From positions 2,867 through 66,866 of the forward strand of contig DIZW01000116.1 in assembly GCA_002428015.1 (NCBI GenBank): a stretch of 64,000 nucleotides of DNA. Reading direction: 5' to 3'. Position numbers and translations under genes: made by a program. This DNA is from Oxalobacteraceae bacterium UBA6018. Lineage in GTDB: Bacteria > Pseudomonadota > Gammaproteobacteria > Burkholderiales > Burkholderiaceae_D. A model generated the notes under the pieces. The model was not told the DNA's origin and searched no databases. It saw only the letters and a list, made by a program, of their open reading frames with translations. Shown piece by piece: positions 45,609 to 55,778 of the stretch (positions are counted from its first letter, which is position 1; the number at the start of each line of letters is the position of its first letter).

Positions 45609-47602
45609 TCACACTTAGAAGCACTCTGGCAACGTTACTTTTCGCCGGGGTTGCCAGCACCGCGTCGGCCCAGTTCACCGTGCCCGCCGCCACCTACACG
45701 AGCACCGAGCTGGCCGCCATTACCAGCGCCCTGAGCAGCACTTCGCTGTCCACCGCGATCGACACTTTCGACGCCACCACCCCGGTGATGGGCCACCCGC
45801 GCCTGTTCAAGGGCCTGGCCGATTACGCCGGCATCGTCGCCGCGACCAAGGCCGAGCGCCTGAACTCGATCACCGCGCTGTCGGGCTACCTGAAGCGCAA
45901 TTCCGTCACCACCATCAGCAGCACCCTGACCTCGCAGATCAATTCGAAGGACAACACCACCCGCATAGCCAGCTGGTGGCAGCAGGACCGTCTGCTCGAA
46001 GGCATCGCGGAGTCGGCCGTGGCCTGGTATATGACCAAGGATTCCTGGTTCCTCGGCGAGATGCACGCCCGCATGAACCTGTTCGGCCCGGCCGCCCTGA
46101 ACCGCAGCTGCACTGGCGACGTCTCGGAAACCCGCGACTACGCCTGGTATTTCGCGCTGGCCTACGATTTCGCCTACGCTGGCATGACCGCCGCCGACCG
46201 CCAGTTGGTCAAGGACGTCATCACCAGTTGCGGCAACGCCGGCCTGGCCAAGGTGTCCGACACCGTCAAGGCCTATCCGGAAAACGGCATCGCCTTCAAT
46301 GCCCTCGGCAAGTTCGTCGGCGCGCTGCTGATCGTGCGCGGCGAGACCCCGGCCATCAACGCCTGGCTGCGCACCGCGCTGCCGGTGTACGTGGCCAGCG
46401 TGAGCCCATGGGGCGGCGACGACGGCGGCTTCGCCAACGGTTCCAGCTACGCCGAGTGGGACGCCGGCGAATCGATGGTGATGTGGGACCTGATCGAGCG
46501 CGTGCTGAACGTGCCTTTCTACAAAAAGCCATGGCTGACCGAATTCGCCCGCTTCATCGCTTACGCGCTGCCGCCCGGCACCCCGGTGGGCGTGTTCGGC
46601 GACGGCGCCGAACTGAACCGGACCGAGGACTGGGCCCGCTTCGGCAAGGCCATCATGAACCGCTCCGACACCACCCTGTCGCACTGGTACGTCAAGCAGG
46701 AAACCGGCGAGGACTACGCGCGCCTGCACATCATCCTGAGCCCACGCGAGTACGGCAGCGTGGTCACCTTGCCCTCGACCCAGCCGCTGGGCGCCTACTT
46801 CCCGGTGGTGGGCTGGGCCGCCATGCACAGCTCGCTGACGGACCGCCTGCGCACCTCGGTGTTCTTCAAGAGCAGCCCTTTCGGTTCGGTCAACCACTCC
46901 CACGCCGACCAGAACGCCTTCGTGATGTATTCCAAGGGCAAGGTCCTGGCCATGGACAGCGGCTACTACGACTACTACAACTCGCCCCACTGGCGCGACT
47001 ACTACAAGCAGACCAAAGCGCATAACGCGATCACCTTCAACGGCGGCTACGGCCAGAGCCTGGGCGCCACCGGCCTGGGCGAGCGCTCCGCCTCGGGCAA
47101 GCTGACCAAGTTCCTGCAGTCGCCCGCCTACGACATCACCACCGGCGACGCCACCGCCGCCTATGCCGGCCAGCTGACCCAGGCCAAGCGCACCCTGGTG
47201 TTCATCCGCCCCTCGACCCTGGTCACGGTGGACCAGCTGAACAGCCTGACGGCCCGCAAGTACGAGTACAACCTGCACACCACGGTGGCCTTGTCCGGCA
47301 CCGCGGCCGCCTTCCGCGAGGACCTGTCGCCGGCCGAGATGTGCGGCACCGTGGCCTCGCCGGCCGCGCTCACCCAGAGCACCAGCGTGGGCTACTACCC
47401 GGCTCCGACGGTGGCCGCCGGCCCCCACTACTGGAACAAGTTCGGCTACAGCACCGCCGCGCTCAAGGGGATGATCGTGTCCGTGCTGCGCACCGATTGC
47501 ACCATTGCCAAACCGAACATCACCTTTAGCGGCGCTAATGCTACGATTGAGGTGAGCGGTCGCGTCATCTCGGTGACCGACCTGGACGTGACGGTGAAAT
47601 AA
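45605..47602 (+). CDS. Secreted heparinase II/III-like polysaccharide lyase
   Basis: 665 residues with a signal peptide (LATLLFAGVASTASA, cleaved near AQ). An alpha/alpha toroid (about 60-330) is followed by the heparinase-type beta domain with SVNHSHADQNAFVMYSKGK and HNAITFNGG. It would cut a uronic-acid-containing polymer, perhaps the locus's own product, in the periplasm or outside. No PEP-CTERM tail is present. The first 40 bases share the low GC of the preceding gene's end, the rest is high GC. Confidence 0.83.
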   Translation: MITLRSTLATLLFAGVASTASAQFTVPAATYTSTELAAITSALSSTSLSTAIDTFDATTPVMGHPRLFKGLADYAGIVAATKAERLNSITALSGYLKRNSVTTISSTLTSQINSKDNTTRIASWWQQDRLLEGIAESAVAWYMTKDSWFLGEMHARMNLFGPAALNRSCTGDVSETRDYAWYFALAYDFAYAGMTAADRQLVKDVITSCGNAGLAKVSDTVKAYPENGIAFNALGKFVGALLIVRGETPAINAWLRTALPVYVASVSPWGGDDGGFANGSSYAEWDAGESMVMWDLIERVLNVPFYKKPWLTEFARFIAYALPPGTPVGVFGDGAELNRTEDWARFGKAIMNRSDTTLSHWYVKQETGEDYARLHIILSPREYGSVVTLPSTQPLGAYFPVVGWAAMHSSLTDRLRTSVFFKSSPFGSVNHSHADQNAFVMYSKGKVLAMDSGYYDYYNSPHWRDYYKQTKAHNAITFNGGYGQSLGATGLGERSASGKLTKFLQSPAYDITTGDATAAYAGQLTQAKRTLVFIRPSTLVTVDQLNSLTARKYEYNLHTTVALSGTAAAFREDLSPAEMCGTVASPAALTQSTSVGYYPAPTVAAGPHYWNKFGYSTAALKGMIVSVLRTDCTIAKPNITFSGANATIEVSGRVISVTDLDVTVK

Positions 47603-47623
47603 CACAGGGGATGAGGGTGGCGC

Positions 47624-48958
47624 ATGGCGGGTGACGGGTCGATTCTGCAATCACTGGTGGGCCGCCTGCGGTTCGGCCTGATCGACCTGGTCAGGCGGAC
47701 CAACTCGGTGGCCTTGTTGCGCGACCTGGAGCGCCTGCAGTTCGAACCGCCCGAGCGCCTGCGCCAGCGCCAGCAGGCGCTGCTGCGGGAGTACACCGCC
47801 CTGGTCAAGGGCGCCAGCCCGCTGTACGCCGGCTATGCCGGCTTCGACGCCTTCCCCATCATCGACAAGGCCTACGCCGGCGCCCACCGCGAGCAGTTGT
47901 TCAACCGCGCCTACAAGGGCAAGCTGGTGCGCAAGAAGACCGGCGGCTCCACCGGCGAGCCTTTCGTCTACTACACCGGCGTGAAGGCCCAGTCCTACCT
48001 GTGGGCCGCCATCCTGCTCAGCTGGCGCGTGGCCGGCTACCGCCTGGGCGAGCCGGTCGCCTTCGTGGCCGGCACCGCCCTGTTCGGCACCGGCTACAAG
48101 CAGAAGATCTACTACGCGCTCATGAACGTGCACATGTTCTCGGCCTTCGACATGTCCGCCGCCAAGCTCGACGCCTACGCCGCCGGCATCGCCAAAGCCG
48201 GCTGCCGCCTGCTGTACGGCTACGCCTCGGCCATCCACCAGCTGGCCCTGCACATCAACGAGCACGCCCTGGCGCCGCCGTTCCGCCTGCGCGGCGTGGT
48301 GTGCACGGCCGAAGTGCTGACCCCGGCCATGCGCGCCACCATCGAGCAAGCCTTCAAGGTGCCGTGCTTCAGCCAGTACGGCTGCAACGACGCCGGCGTC
48401 TCGGCCTACGAGTGCGAGCGGCGCGACGGCTTCCACCTGATCAGCCAGCGCGCCTACACCGAGGTCCAGGACGACGGCCGCCTGGTATCGACCGACCTGT
48501 CCAACGACGCCTTCTTCCTGCCCCGCTACGACACGGGCGACCTGGTCACCATGGCCGAGGCGCCCTGTCCCTGCGGGCGCGGCTTTCCGCTCATCAAAAC
48601 CGTGGTGGGGCGCGCCAACGACCTGGTCCAGGACCGGAACGGCAACGCCGTGCATTCCGAATTCTTCACCCATCTGTTTCGCGAGGACAGCCGCATCAAC
48701 GGCTTCCAGGTGCTGTACGATGCGCGCCAGCTGGTCGTGGTCGTCCAGTGCGCCGACCCGGCTTTCGCCCACGAGCCCTATGCCCAGCGCATCGGCGCGG
48801 CGCTCGTATTCGACACGGTGCGCTTCTCCGTCAACCGCCCCTTCGTGGCCAGCACCAACGGCAAGCACCGTTTCGTCATGCGTGTCGACAGCGTGGCCGA
48901 GGCGCTGGGCGAGGGGCGCGACGGCGTGGTGGCGGCCAGCAAGCTGCTAGTATGCTGA
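47624..48958 (+). CDS. CapK/PaaK-type adenylate-forming enzyme, copy 2
   Basis: 444 residues. RKKTGGSTGEPFVYYTG is the nucleotide-binding block, SQYGCNDAGVSAYEC the middle block, and PRYDTGDLVTMAEAPCPCGR the hinge region with a CxC pair. It is clearly diverged from the CapK protein at 43090. It begins 21 bases after the lyase gene. Substrate unknown. Confidence 0.83.
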   Translation: MAGDGSILQSLVGRLRFGLIDLVRRTNSVALLRDLERLQFEPPERLRQRQQALLREYTALVKGASPLYAGYAGFDAFPIIDKAYAGAHREQLFNRAYKGKLVRKKTGGSTGEPFVYYTGVKAQSYLWAAILLSWRVAGYRLGEPVAFVAGTALFGTGYKQKIYYALMNVHMFSAFDMSAAKLDAYAAGIAKAGCRLLYGYASAIHQLALHINEHALAPPFRLRGVVCTAEVLTPAMRATIEQAFKVPCFSQYGCNDAGVSAYECERRDGFHLISQRAYTEVQDDGRLVSTDLSNDAFFLPRYDTGDLVTMAEAPCPCGRGFPLIKTVVGRANDLVQDRNGNAVHSEFFTHLFREDSRINGFQVLYDARQLVVVVQCADPAFAHEPYAQRIGAALVFDTVRFSVNRPFVASTNGKHRFVMRVDSVAEALGEGRDGVVAASKLLVC

Positions 48959-48982
48959 GTCCGTGCACCTTGGGCACGCGCG

Positions 48983-49012
48983 TGGACACCCGTTCATCAT
49001 TCTCTATATAAT
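48983..49012 (+). promoter_or_regulatory. Sigma-70-type promoter before the second epimerase
   Basis: TGGACA (48983-48988) and a perfect TATAAT (49007-49012) are 18 bases apart in a small AT-rich island between two high-GC genes. It would drive the epimerase-WecG-dehydrogenase group separately from the upstream genes; the leader would be only about 20-25 bases. Confidence 0.6.
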
Positions 49013-49041
49013 TGCAACCTTTACAAATACAGTATATTACT

Positions 49042-50178
49042 ATGCCGATGATTTATCTGGTCGCAGGCGCTCGGCCCAACTTCATGAAGATCGCGCCGAT
49101 CGTGCGTGCCTTGCAGCAGCAAATGGCGCTCAAGTTCCAGATCATCCACACCGGGCAGCATTACGACCGCGACATGAACGAGGTCTTTTTTGAGGAGCTC
49201 GGCATTCCGCAGCCGGACGTGTTCATGGGGGCTGGCGGCGGCAGCCATGCCCAGCAGACCGCCAGGATCATGGTCGCGTTCGAGGAGCTGTGCCTGGCCA
49301 ACCGTCCCGACGCGGTGCTGGTGGTGGGCGACGTCAACTCGACGCTCGCGTGCTCCATTTCAGCTAAAAAATTGAACATTCCCGTGGCCCACGTCGAGGC
49401 CGGCCTGCGCAGCGGCGACATGACCATGCCGGAGGAGATCAACCGCCTCGTCACCGACAGCATCAGCGACTGGTTCTTCGTCACCGAGCCCAGCGCCGTC
49501 GAGCATCTGCGCCGCGAGGGCAAGCGCGAGGGCAGCATCCATTATGTCGGCCACGTGATGGTCGACAACGTCCTGTTCCAGGCCGATAAGCTCGCCGCCG
49601 CCGGCGCCCCCCGCTTCGACACCAGCGCCTGGAAGGCCGAGCGGCTGGCCGGAGGAGGGCGCTATGGCGTCGTCACCCTGCACCGTCCCAGCAACGTGGA
49701 CGACGCCCTCGCCATGCGCAAGGTGGCCGGCGCGTTGACCGAGATCGCCGCCGAATTGCCGCTGATCTTCCCGGTGCACCCGCGCACCCGTAACAACCTC
49801 GAGTCGTTCGGGATCGACCTCGGCCCCAACATCACCCTGGTCGGCCCGCAAGCCTACATGGCCTTCCTGAATTTGTGGAAGGACGCCGCCGTGGTGCTCA
49901 CCGACAGCGGCGGCCTGCAGGAGGAAACCACGGCCCTGGGCGTGCCCTGCATCACCATCCGCGAGAACACCGAGCGTCCGGTCACGGTCGACGAGGGTTC
50001 CAACGTGCTGGCCGGCACCGATCCGGCGCGCATCGTCAGTGCCGCCCGCCAGGTGCTGGGCGGCGAGGGCAAATGGGGCGCCTCGCCCCACGGCCGCCGC
50101 CCCCACCTGTGGGACGGCAAGGCCGCCGAGCGCATCGTCGCCGTCATGGCGCGCGCCTTGTCGGGAGCGCCGTCGTGA
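49042..50178 (+). CDS. UDP-N-acetylglucosamine 2-epimerase, copy 2
   Basis: 378 residues from the ATG giving MPMIYLVAGARPNFMKIAPI; a second ATG two codons later is possible, and no strong ribosome site is seen. Blocks HTGQHYDRDMNEVFFEELGI, HVEAGLRSGDMTMPEEINR, LHRPSNVD and LTDSGGLQEETTALGVPC are the epimerase family. It makes UDP-ManNAc. The WecG-type transferase follows with a GTGA overlap. Confidence 0.92.
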   Translation: MPMIYLVAGARPNFMKIAPIVRALQQQMALKFQIIHTGQHYDRDMNEVFFEELGIPQPDVFMGAGGGSHAQQTARIMVAFEELCLANRPDAVLVVGDVNSTLACSISAKKLNIPVAHVEAGLRSGDMTMPEEINRLVTDSISDWFFVTEPSAVEHLRREGKREGSIHYVGHVMVDNVLFQADKLAAAGAPRFDTSAWKAERLAGGGRYGVVTLHRPSNVDDALAMRKVAGALTEIAAELPLIFPVHPRTRNNLESFGIDLGPNITLVGPQAYMAFLNLWKDAAVVLTDSGGLQEETTALGVPCITIRENTERPVTVDEGSNVLAGTDPARIVSAARQVLGGEGKWGASPHGRRPHLWDGKAAERIVAVMARALSGAPS

Positions 50179-50954
50179 ACCCGGCGTCCCAGGGCGCGCC
50201 AGCGGGACGCATCGGCATGATGGGCTGCCTGATGGACAACCTGAGCATGGAAGAAACCCTGCAGCGGGTCGAGGGCTTCATCGCCAGCGGCCAGCCGCAC
50301 CAGCACGTGGTGGTCAACGTGGACAAGCTGGTCAAGGCCAGCCGCGATCCCGAACTGCGCCGCATCATCAACGAGTGCGCGCTGATCAACGTGGACGGCA
50401 TGCCGGTGGTGTGGGCCGCGCGCCTGCTGGGCCGCCCGATCAAGGAGCGCGTGGCCGGGGTCGACCTGTTCGAGGCCCTCATGCGGCGCGCCGCCGAGAA
50501 AGGCTGGCGCGTGTTCCTGCTGGGCGCGCGCGAGGAAGTCGTGGCCGGCGTCAAGCAGGCCTACGCGCACAAGTACCGCGGCCTGACCATCGCCGGCTAC
50601 CGCAACGGCTACTGGACGCCCGAGGAGGAGCCGGCCGTGGTCGAGCAGATCGCCGCGGCCCGCGCCGACCTGCTGTTCGTGGCCATCAGCTCGCCCAAGA
50701 AAGAGCATTTCCTCGGCCAGTACCAGGCGCGCATGAAGATCCCCTTCGCCATGGGCGTGGGCGGCACCTTCGACGTGGCCGTCGGCAAGGTCAAGCGCGC
50801 TCCCGTGTGGATGCAGAAGTCGGGCCTGGAATGGTTCTACCGCTTCCTCCAGGAGCCGCGCCGCATGTTCCGCCGTTATTTCATCGAAGACATGGCGTTC
50901 ATCGGCTTGTTCCTCAAGGAAGCGCTGCGCCGCGAAATCCCTCCAACACGATAA
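50175..50954 (+). CDS. WecG/TagA/CpsF-family glycosyltransferase
   Basis: 259 residues, GTG start overlapping the epimerase stop. GT26 blocks: VVVNVDKLVKASRDPELRRI, CALINVDGMPVVWAARLLG, RVFLLGAREEVV, and VAISSPKKEHFL with VGGTFDVAVGKVKRAPVWMQ and GLEWFYRFLQEPRRMFRRY. Members move ManNAc or ManNAcA to an undecaprenyl-linked sugar, which fits the preceding epimerase. Confidence 0.92.
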   Translation: MNPASQGAPAGRIGMMGCLMDNLSMEETLQRVEGFIASGQPHQHVVVNVDKLVKASRDPELRRIINECALINVDGMPVVWAARLLGRPIKERVAGVDLFEALMRRAAEKGWRVFLLGAREEVVAGVKQAYAHKYRGLTIAGYRNGYWTPEEEPAVVEQIAAARADLLFVAISSPKKEHFLGQYQARMKIPFAMGVGGTFDVAVGKVKRAPVWMQKSGLEWFYRFLQEPRRMFRRYFIEDMAFIGLFLKEALRREIPPTR

Positions 50955-50969
50955 TAAGGTGAGTTTTTT

Positions 50970-52249
<1,280 letters not shown>

Positions 52250-52250
<1 letters not shown>

Positions 52251-52975
52251 TGCGGCGCCGCGGCGCGCGCCAGCGCGGAGCGGCCTTGCTGCTCTTGCTG
52301 GCCGTGCTCGGCCTCGGTGCCGCCTCGGTGTTCATGAACGGGGTGGCGCGCTTCGACCTGCGCACCGCGCCGGAACGGCGCACCGAGCAGGCCTTGAAAG
52401 AGGCGCGCGACGCCCTGATCGGTTTCGCGCTGTCGCATGGGCGCTTGCCGCGCCCGGCGCGCGAGACCGCCTCCGGGCGCGAGTTCGACGGCCGCTGCGG
52501 CGACGACGCCAGCTGCACGGGCTTCCTGCCCTGGGCCAGCCTGGGCATCGCGCCCGGCGACGGCTGGGGCCGGCTGCTGCGCTACAGCGTGAGCCCGGTG
52601 ATGACCACCGCGCCCCTGCAGACCACGATCGCGGTCGGCACCAAGACCGTGCTCACGCGCCGCGGCGCGGGCCTGGCCTACGTGGTTGGCCACCCCGACT
52701 GTTCGCTCGGCAGCCAGTGCGCGGCCGCCGTGGTGCTCTCGTCCGGGCGCGACAACCTGGGCGTGACGCTGCAGGGAGTGGCCCAGCCGGGCGATTCGTC
52801 CAGCAACGCCGACGAGCGCGCCAACGCGCGCGCCAGCACCGCCTTCATGCTGCGCGCGCGCGCCGGCGACGCGCGCGCCCCCGGCGGCGAATTCGACGAC
52901 CAGCTGGCCTGGATCAGCGTGGACCAGCTGCTCGGCCCCATGAGCCGGGCGCGTGTGCTGCCGCGCGGCGAATGA
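52250..52975 (+). CDS. Pseudopilin-like membrane-anchored protein
   Basis: 241 residues. The basic start RRRGARQRGAALLLLLAVLGL with a Gly before a hydrophobic stretch resembles a class III prepilin, though the usual Glu at +5 is missing. The rest has RTEQALKEARDALIGFALSHG and GFLPWASLGIAPGDGWGRLLR, a pattern seen in uncharacterised type II secretion/pilin-associated proteins of betaproteobacteria. It overlaps the dehydrogenase gene (TAATG), so it is co-transcribed with exopolysaccharide genes. Role unknown. Confidence 0.7.
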
Positions 52976-53012
52976 GCGCTTGCGTCTATTGCGTATAGAA
53001 TCCCTACCTGGC

Positions 53013-53049
53013 GCGCCGGGACAATCGCCCTGGGCGATTGTCCCGGCGC
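53013..53049 (+). other. Perfect 18-bp palindrome, long hairpin upstream of galE
   Basis: gcgccgggacaatcgccc (53013-53030) and its exact complement (53032-53049) are separated by one base. As RNA this is a stem of about 16-17 bp with a tiny loop. No T run follows, so on its own it is not a terminator. It stands 33 bases before the terminator at 53082. Confidence 0.8.
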
Positions 53050-53081
53050 TTGCGCGCGATTGTTCAGCAATATCCATCAGC

Positions 53082-53112
53082 GCCGCCCCACGCACTTGCG
53101 GGCGGCTTTTTT
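53082..53112 (+). terminator. Rho-independent terminator 26 bases before galE
   Basis: gccgccc (53082-53088) pairs with gggcggc (53100-53106), then six T (53107-53112). It would end the upstream transcript. Because the galE ATG is at 53138 and there is little room for a promoter after it, transcription of galE must pass it or start at its edge. Confidence 0.75.
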
Positions 53113-53137
53113 CGAACTGTGAAAGCGAGAAGACAGC

Positions 53138-54139
53138 ATGAAAATTTTAGTCACCGGCGGGCTCGGGTATATTGGTTCGCACACCTGCGTCGAGTTGATC
53201 AAGGCCGGCCACCAGCCCGTGGCCCTGGATAATCTGTCCAACGCCAAGGTCAGCGTCAAGGAACGGGTCGAGCGCATCGCCGGCGCGCCGCTGCCCTTCA
53301 TCGAGGCAGACATCCGCGACCGCGCCGCCATCGAGCGCGCCTTCGCCGACCACGGCTTCGACGCGGTGATCCACTTCGCAGGCCTGAAGGCGGTGGGCGA
53401 ATCGGTGGCCCAGCCGCTGCGCTACTACGACAACAACGTCAGCGGTAGCATCGTGCTGTTCGAGAGCATGGCCAAGGCCAACGTCAAGACGCTGGTGTTC
53501 TCGTCCTCGGCCACCGTGTACGGCGACCCGGCCTCGGTGCCGATCCGCGAAGACTTCCCTCTGAGCGCGACCAACGCCTACGGGCGCAGCAAGCTGCACA
53601 TCGAAGAGATGCTGCGCGACGTGTACCAGTCCGACCCCAGCTGGCGCATCGCGCTGCTGCGCTACTTCAACCCGGTGGGCGCGCATGAAAGCGGCCTGAT
53701 CGGTGAATCGCCGAACGGCATTCCCAATAACCTGATGCCCTACATCTCCCAGGTGGCCAACGGCCAGCGCGCCCAGCTGTCGGTGTACGGCGGCGATTAC
53801 CCGACCGCCGACGGCACCGGCGTGCGCGACTACATCCACGTCGTCGACCTGGCCGACGGCCACGTCAAGACGCTGGACAAGCTGGCGACAGGGTCCGGCC
53901 TGCTTACCTATAATCTGGGTACGGGACGCGGCAACAGCGTGCTGGAAATGGTGCGTGCCTTCGAGCAGGCCAGCGGACGCAGCGTGCCCTACCAGATCGT
54001 CGCGCGCCGGCCCGGCGACATCGCCGCCTGCTACGCCGATCCGGCCCTGGCCGAGCGCGAGCTGGGCTGGAAGGCCGAGCGCGGCGTGGCCCAGATGTGC
54101 GCCGACTCGTGGCGCTGGCAGGCCAACGCCGAGTCCTGA
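53138..54139 (+). CDS. galE: UDP-glucose 4-epimerase
   Basis: 333 residues, an SDR enzyme. VTGGLGYIGSHTCVELI, FAGLKAVGES, SSSATVYGDP, Y148 and K152 in NAYGRSKLH, RYFNPVGAHESG and GDYPTADGTGVRDYIHV are all standard. It interconverts UDP-glucose and UDP-galactose (possibly the HexNAc forms). It sits behind a hairpin and terminator, apart from the preceding operon. Confidence 0.95.
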   Translation: MKILVTGGLGYIGSHTCVELIKAGHQPVALDNLSNAKVSVKERVERIAGAPLPFIEADIRDRAAIERAFADHGFDAVIHFAGLKAVGESVAQPLRYYDNNVSGSIVLFESMAKANVKTLVFSSSATVYGDPASVPIREDFPLSATNAYGRSKLHIEEMLRDVYQSDPSWRIALLRYFNPVGAHESGLIGESPNGIPNNLMPYISQVANGQRAQLSVYGGDYPTADGTGVRDYIHVVDLADGHVKTLDKLATGSGLLTYNLGTGRGNSVLEMVRAFEQASGRSVPYQIVARRPGDIAACYADPALAERELGWKAERGVAQMCADSWRWQANAES

Positions 54140-54186
54140 TGGCGGCATGTGCGGCGCCGCAGCGCCGCACCGCACGCGAACTGTCG

Positions 54187-54211
54187 CTGCACCGTCACTG
54201 CACCGTCACTG
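54187..54211 (+). repeat. 11-bp tandem repeat before the nucleotidyltransferase
   Basis: ctgcaccgtca occurs twice in tandem (54187-54197, 54198-54208) plus three further bases. It lies between a small GC hairpin (54150-54169) after galE and the next gene's ribosome site. Confidence 0.7.
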
Positions 54212-54235
54212 TTAATGAATGAAAGAGGAGACACC

Positions 54236-55381
54236 ATGAAAGCGATGATTCTGGCGGCCGGCAAAGGCACCCGTGTGCGTCCCCTGACCTACGACCTGCC
54301 CAAGCCCATGATCCCCATCCTCGGCAAGCCGGTGATGGCCTACCTGGTCGAGCACCTGGCCAAGTACGGCGTGACCGAAATCATGGTCAACGTCAGCTAC
54401 CTGCACGAGAAGATCGAGGAATACTTCGGCGAGGGCCACCAGTTCGGCGTGCAGATCGGTTACTCGTTCGAGGGCTACACCAACGACGACGGCGAAGTGG
54501 TGCCGCAGCCGATCGGCTCGGCCGGCGGCATGAAGAAGATCCAGGAATTCGGTGGCTTCTTCGACGAGACCACCATCGTCCTGTGCGGCGACGCGCTGAT
54601 CGACCTGGACCTCAAATCGGCCCTGTTCGAGCACCGCCGCAAAGGCGCGCTGGCCACCGTGATCACCAAGGAGGTCCCGTGGGACAAGGTGTCGAGCTAC
54701 GGCGTGGTCGTCACCGACGCCGACGGGCGCATCACCGAGTTCCAGGAAAAGCCCGATCAGGAGCAGGCCAAGTCCAACTTCATCAGCACCGGCATCTACA
54801 TCTTCGAGCCGCAGGTGATCAACATGATCCCGGCCGACCGTCCGTTCGACATCGGCTCCGAGCTGTTCCCCCTGCTGGCCAAGGAAGGCCTGCCGTTCTA
54901 CGCGCAAACGCGCAGCTTCAACTGGATCGACATCGGCAGCGTGTCCGACTATTGGCAGACCCTGCAAAGCGTGCTGCTGGGCGAGGTCGCCCACCTGGAT
55001 GTGCCCGGCATCCAGATCAAGGACGGCATCTGGGTCGGCCTGAACACCCGCATCGACTGGGAAGGCACCAACATCACCGGTCCCGTGTACATCGGTTCCG
55101 GGGTGCGCATCGAGCCCGGGGTAAGCATCACCGGGCCGTCCTGGATCGGCCACGGCAGCCATATCTGCACCAACGCCAACATCGTGCGCAGCGTGCTGTT
55201 CGAGTACACCCGGGTGCTGCCCGGCGTCGCGCTCGACGAGATGATCGTTTTCAAGGATTACAGCGTGGACCGCAAAGGCGACATGAAGCACGTGTCCGAG
55301 TACGCCCACGAAGAATGGATCAATGCGCGCGACCGGCGCAGCACGCGCCGCAGCGAGGTCGTGCTGGAAGCGGCGAAGTAA
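54236..55381 (+). CDS. Sugar-1-phosphate nucleotidyltransferase (mannose-1-phosphate guanylyltransferase-like)
   Basis: 381 residues. The N-terminal pyrophosphorylase domain has MILAAGKGTRVRPLTYDLPK and PMIPILGKPVM; the C-terminal part has left-handed beta-helix repeats (IKDGIWVGLNTRI, NITGPVYIGSGVRIEPG). This two-domain form occurs in GDP-mannose and other NDP-sugar pyrophosphorylases; the base cannot be told with certainty. AGAGGAGA (54223-54230) supports the start. Confidence 0.85.
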   Translation: MKAMILAAGKGTRVRPLTYDLPKPMIPILGKPVMAYLVEHLAKYGVTEIMVNVSYLHEKIEEYFGEGHQFGVQIGYSFEGYTNDDGEVVPQPIGSAGGMKKIQEFGGFFDETTIVLCGDALIDLDLKSALFEHRRKGALATVITKEVPWDKVSSYGVVVTDADGRITEFQEKPDQEQAKSNFISTGIYIFEPQVINMIPADRPFDIGSELFPLLAKEGLPFYAQTRSFNWIDIGSVSDYWQTLQSVLLGEVAHLDVPGIQIKDGIWVGLNTRIDWEGTNITGPVYIGSGVRIEPGVSITGPSWIGHGSHICTNANIVRSVLFEYTRVLPGVALDEMIVFKDYSVDRKGDMKHVSEYAHEEWINARDRRSTRRSEVVLEAAK

Positions 55382-55778
55382 CACGGCCCGGACTTGCCCG
55401 GCCCCAGCTCGCCGATCCGGCGGCGGCGGGCGGATGGCCGAAGCGGCGGGTGGCAAGGCAGGGCGCCCGCCCCGTGATCTAGCCTTCGGGGCACTGCCTG
55501 GTGCGCGCTGCCGCCTGTCGCGCGCCGATGTCGCGACACTTTCACCACACTTATGTCAACGAACGAGCACCTCAGGACAGGTGGGATGTTTTAAAATAAC
55601 ATGTTTAATAGCAGCAAGCCGTTTCAGAAGCTGAAAAACAGGGGACCTTGAACACCGTCGCGGACGGCGAGACCTGAGGTCCTGAAAGCTCAGCCGTACA
55701 ATGCCACGGTGAGCGTCGCAGGGCGAATGTTTCGCTGAGCAGCTGATGGCCGCGTCTCAAAAATAGAAGAAAGAGTCA
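55382..55778. other. 397-base intergenic region with a structured segment before manC
   Basis: No gene is recognised. The middle is AT-rich (near 55590). Downstream, ggacct (55643-55648) and aggtcc (55677-55682) pair around an inner hairpin ccgtc-gcg-gacgg (55655-55667), giving a compact nested stem that could form in the manC leader. No known riboswitch class was recognised. Confidence 0.45.

Noticed and set aside
54150..54169. tgcggcgc-cgca-gcgccgca hairpin after galE as a terminator
   Set aside because: Stable stem but no T run; it may slow transcription but cannot be called a terminator.
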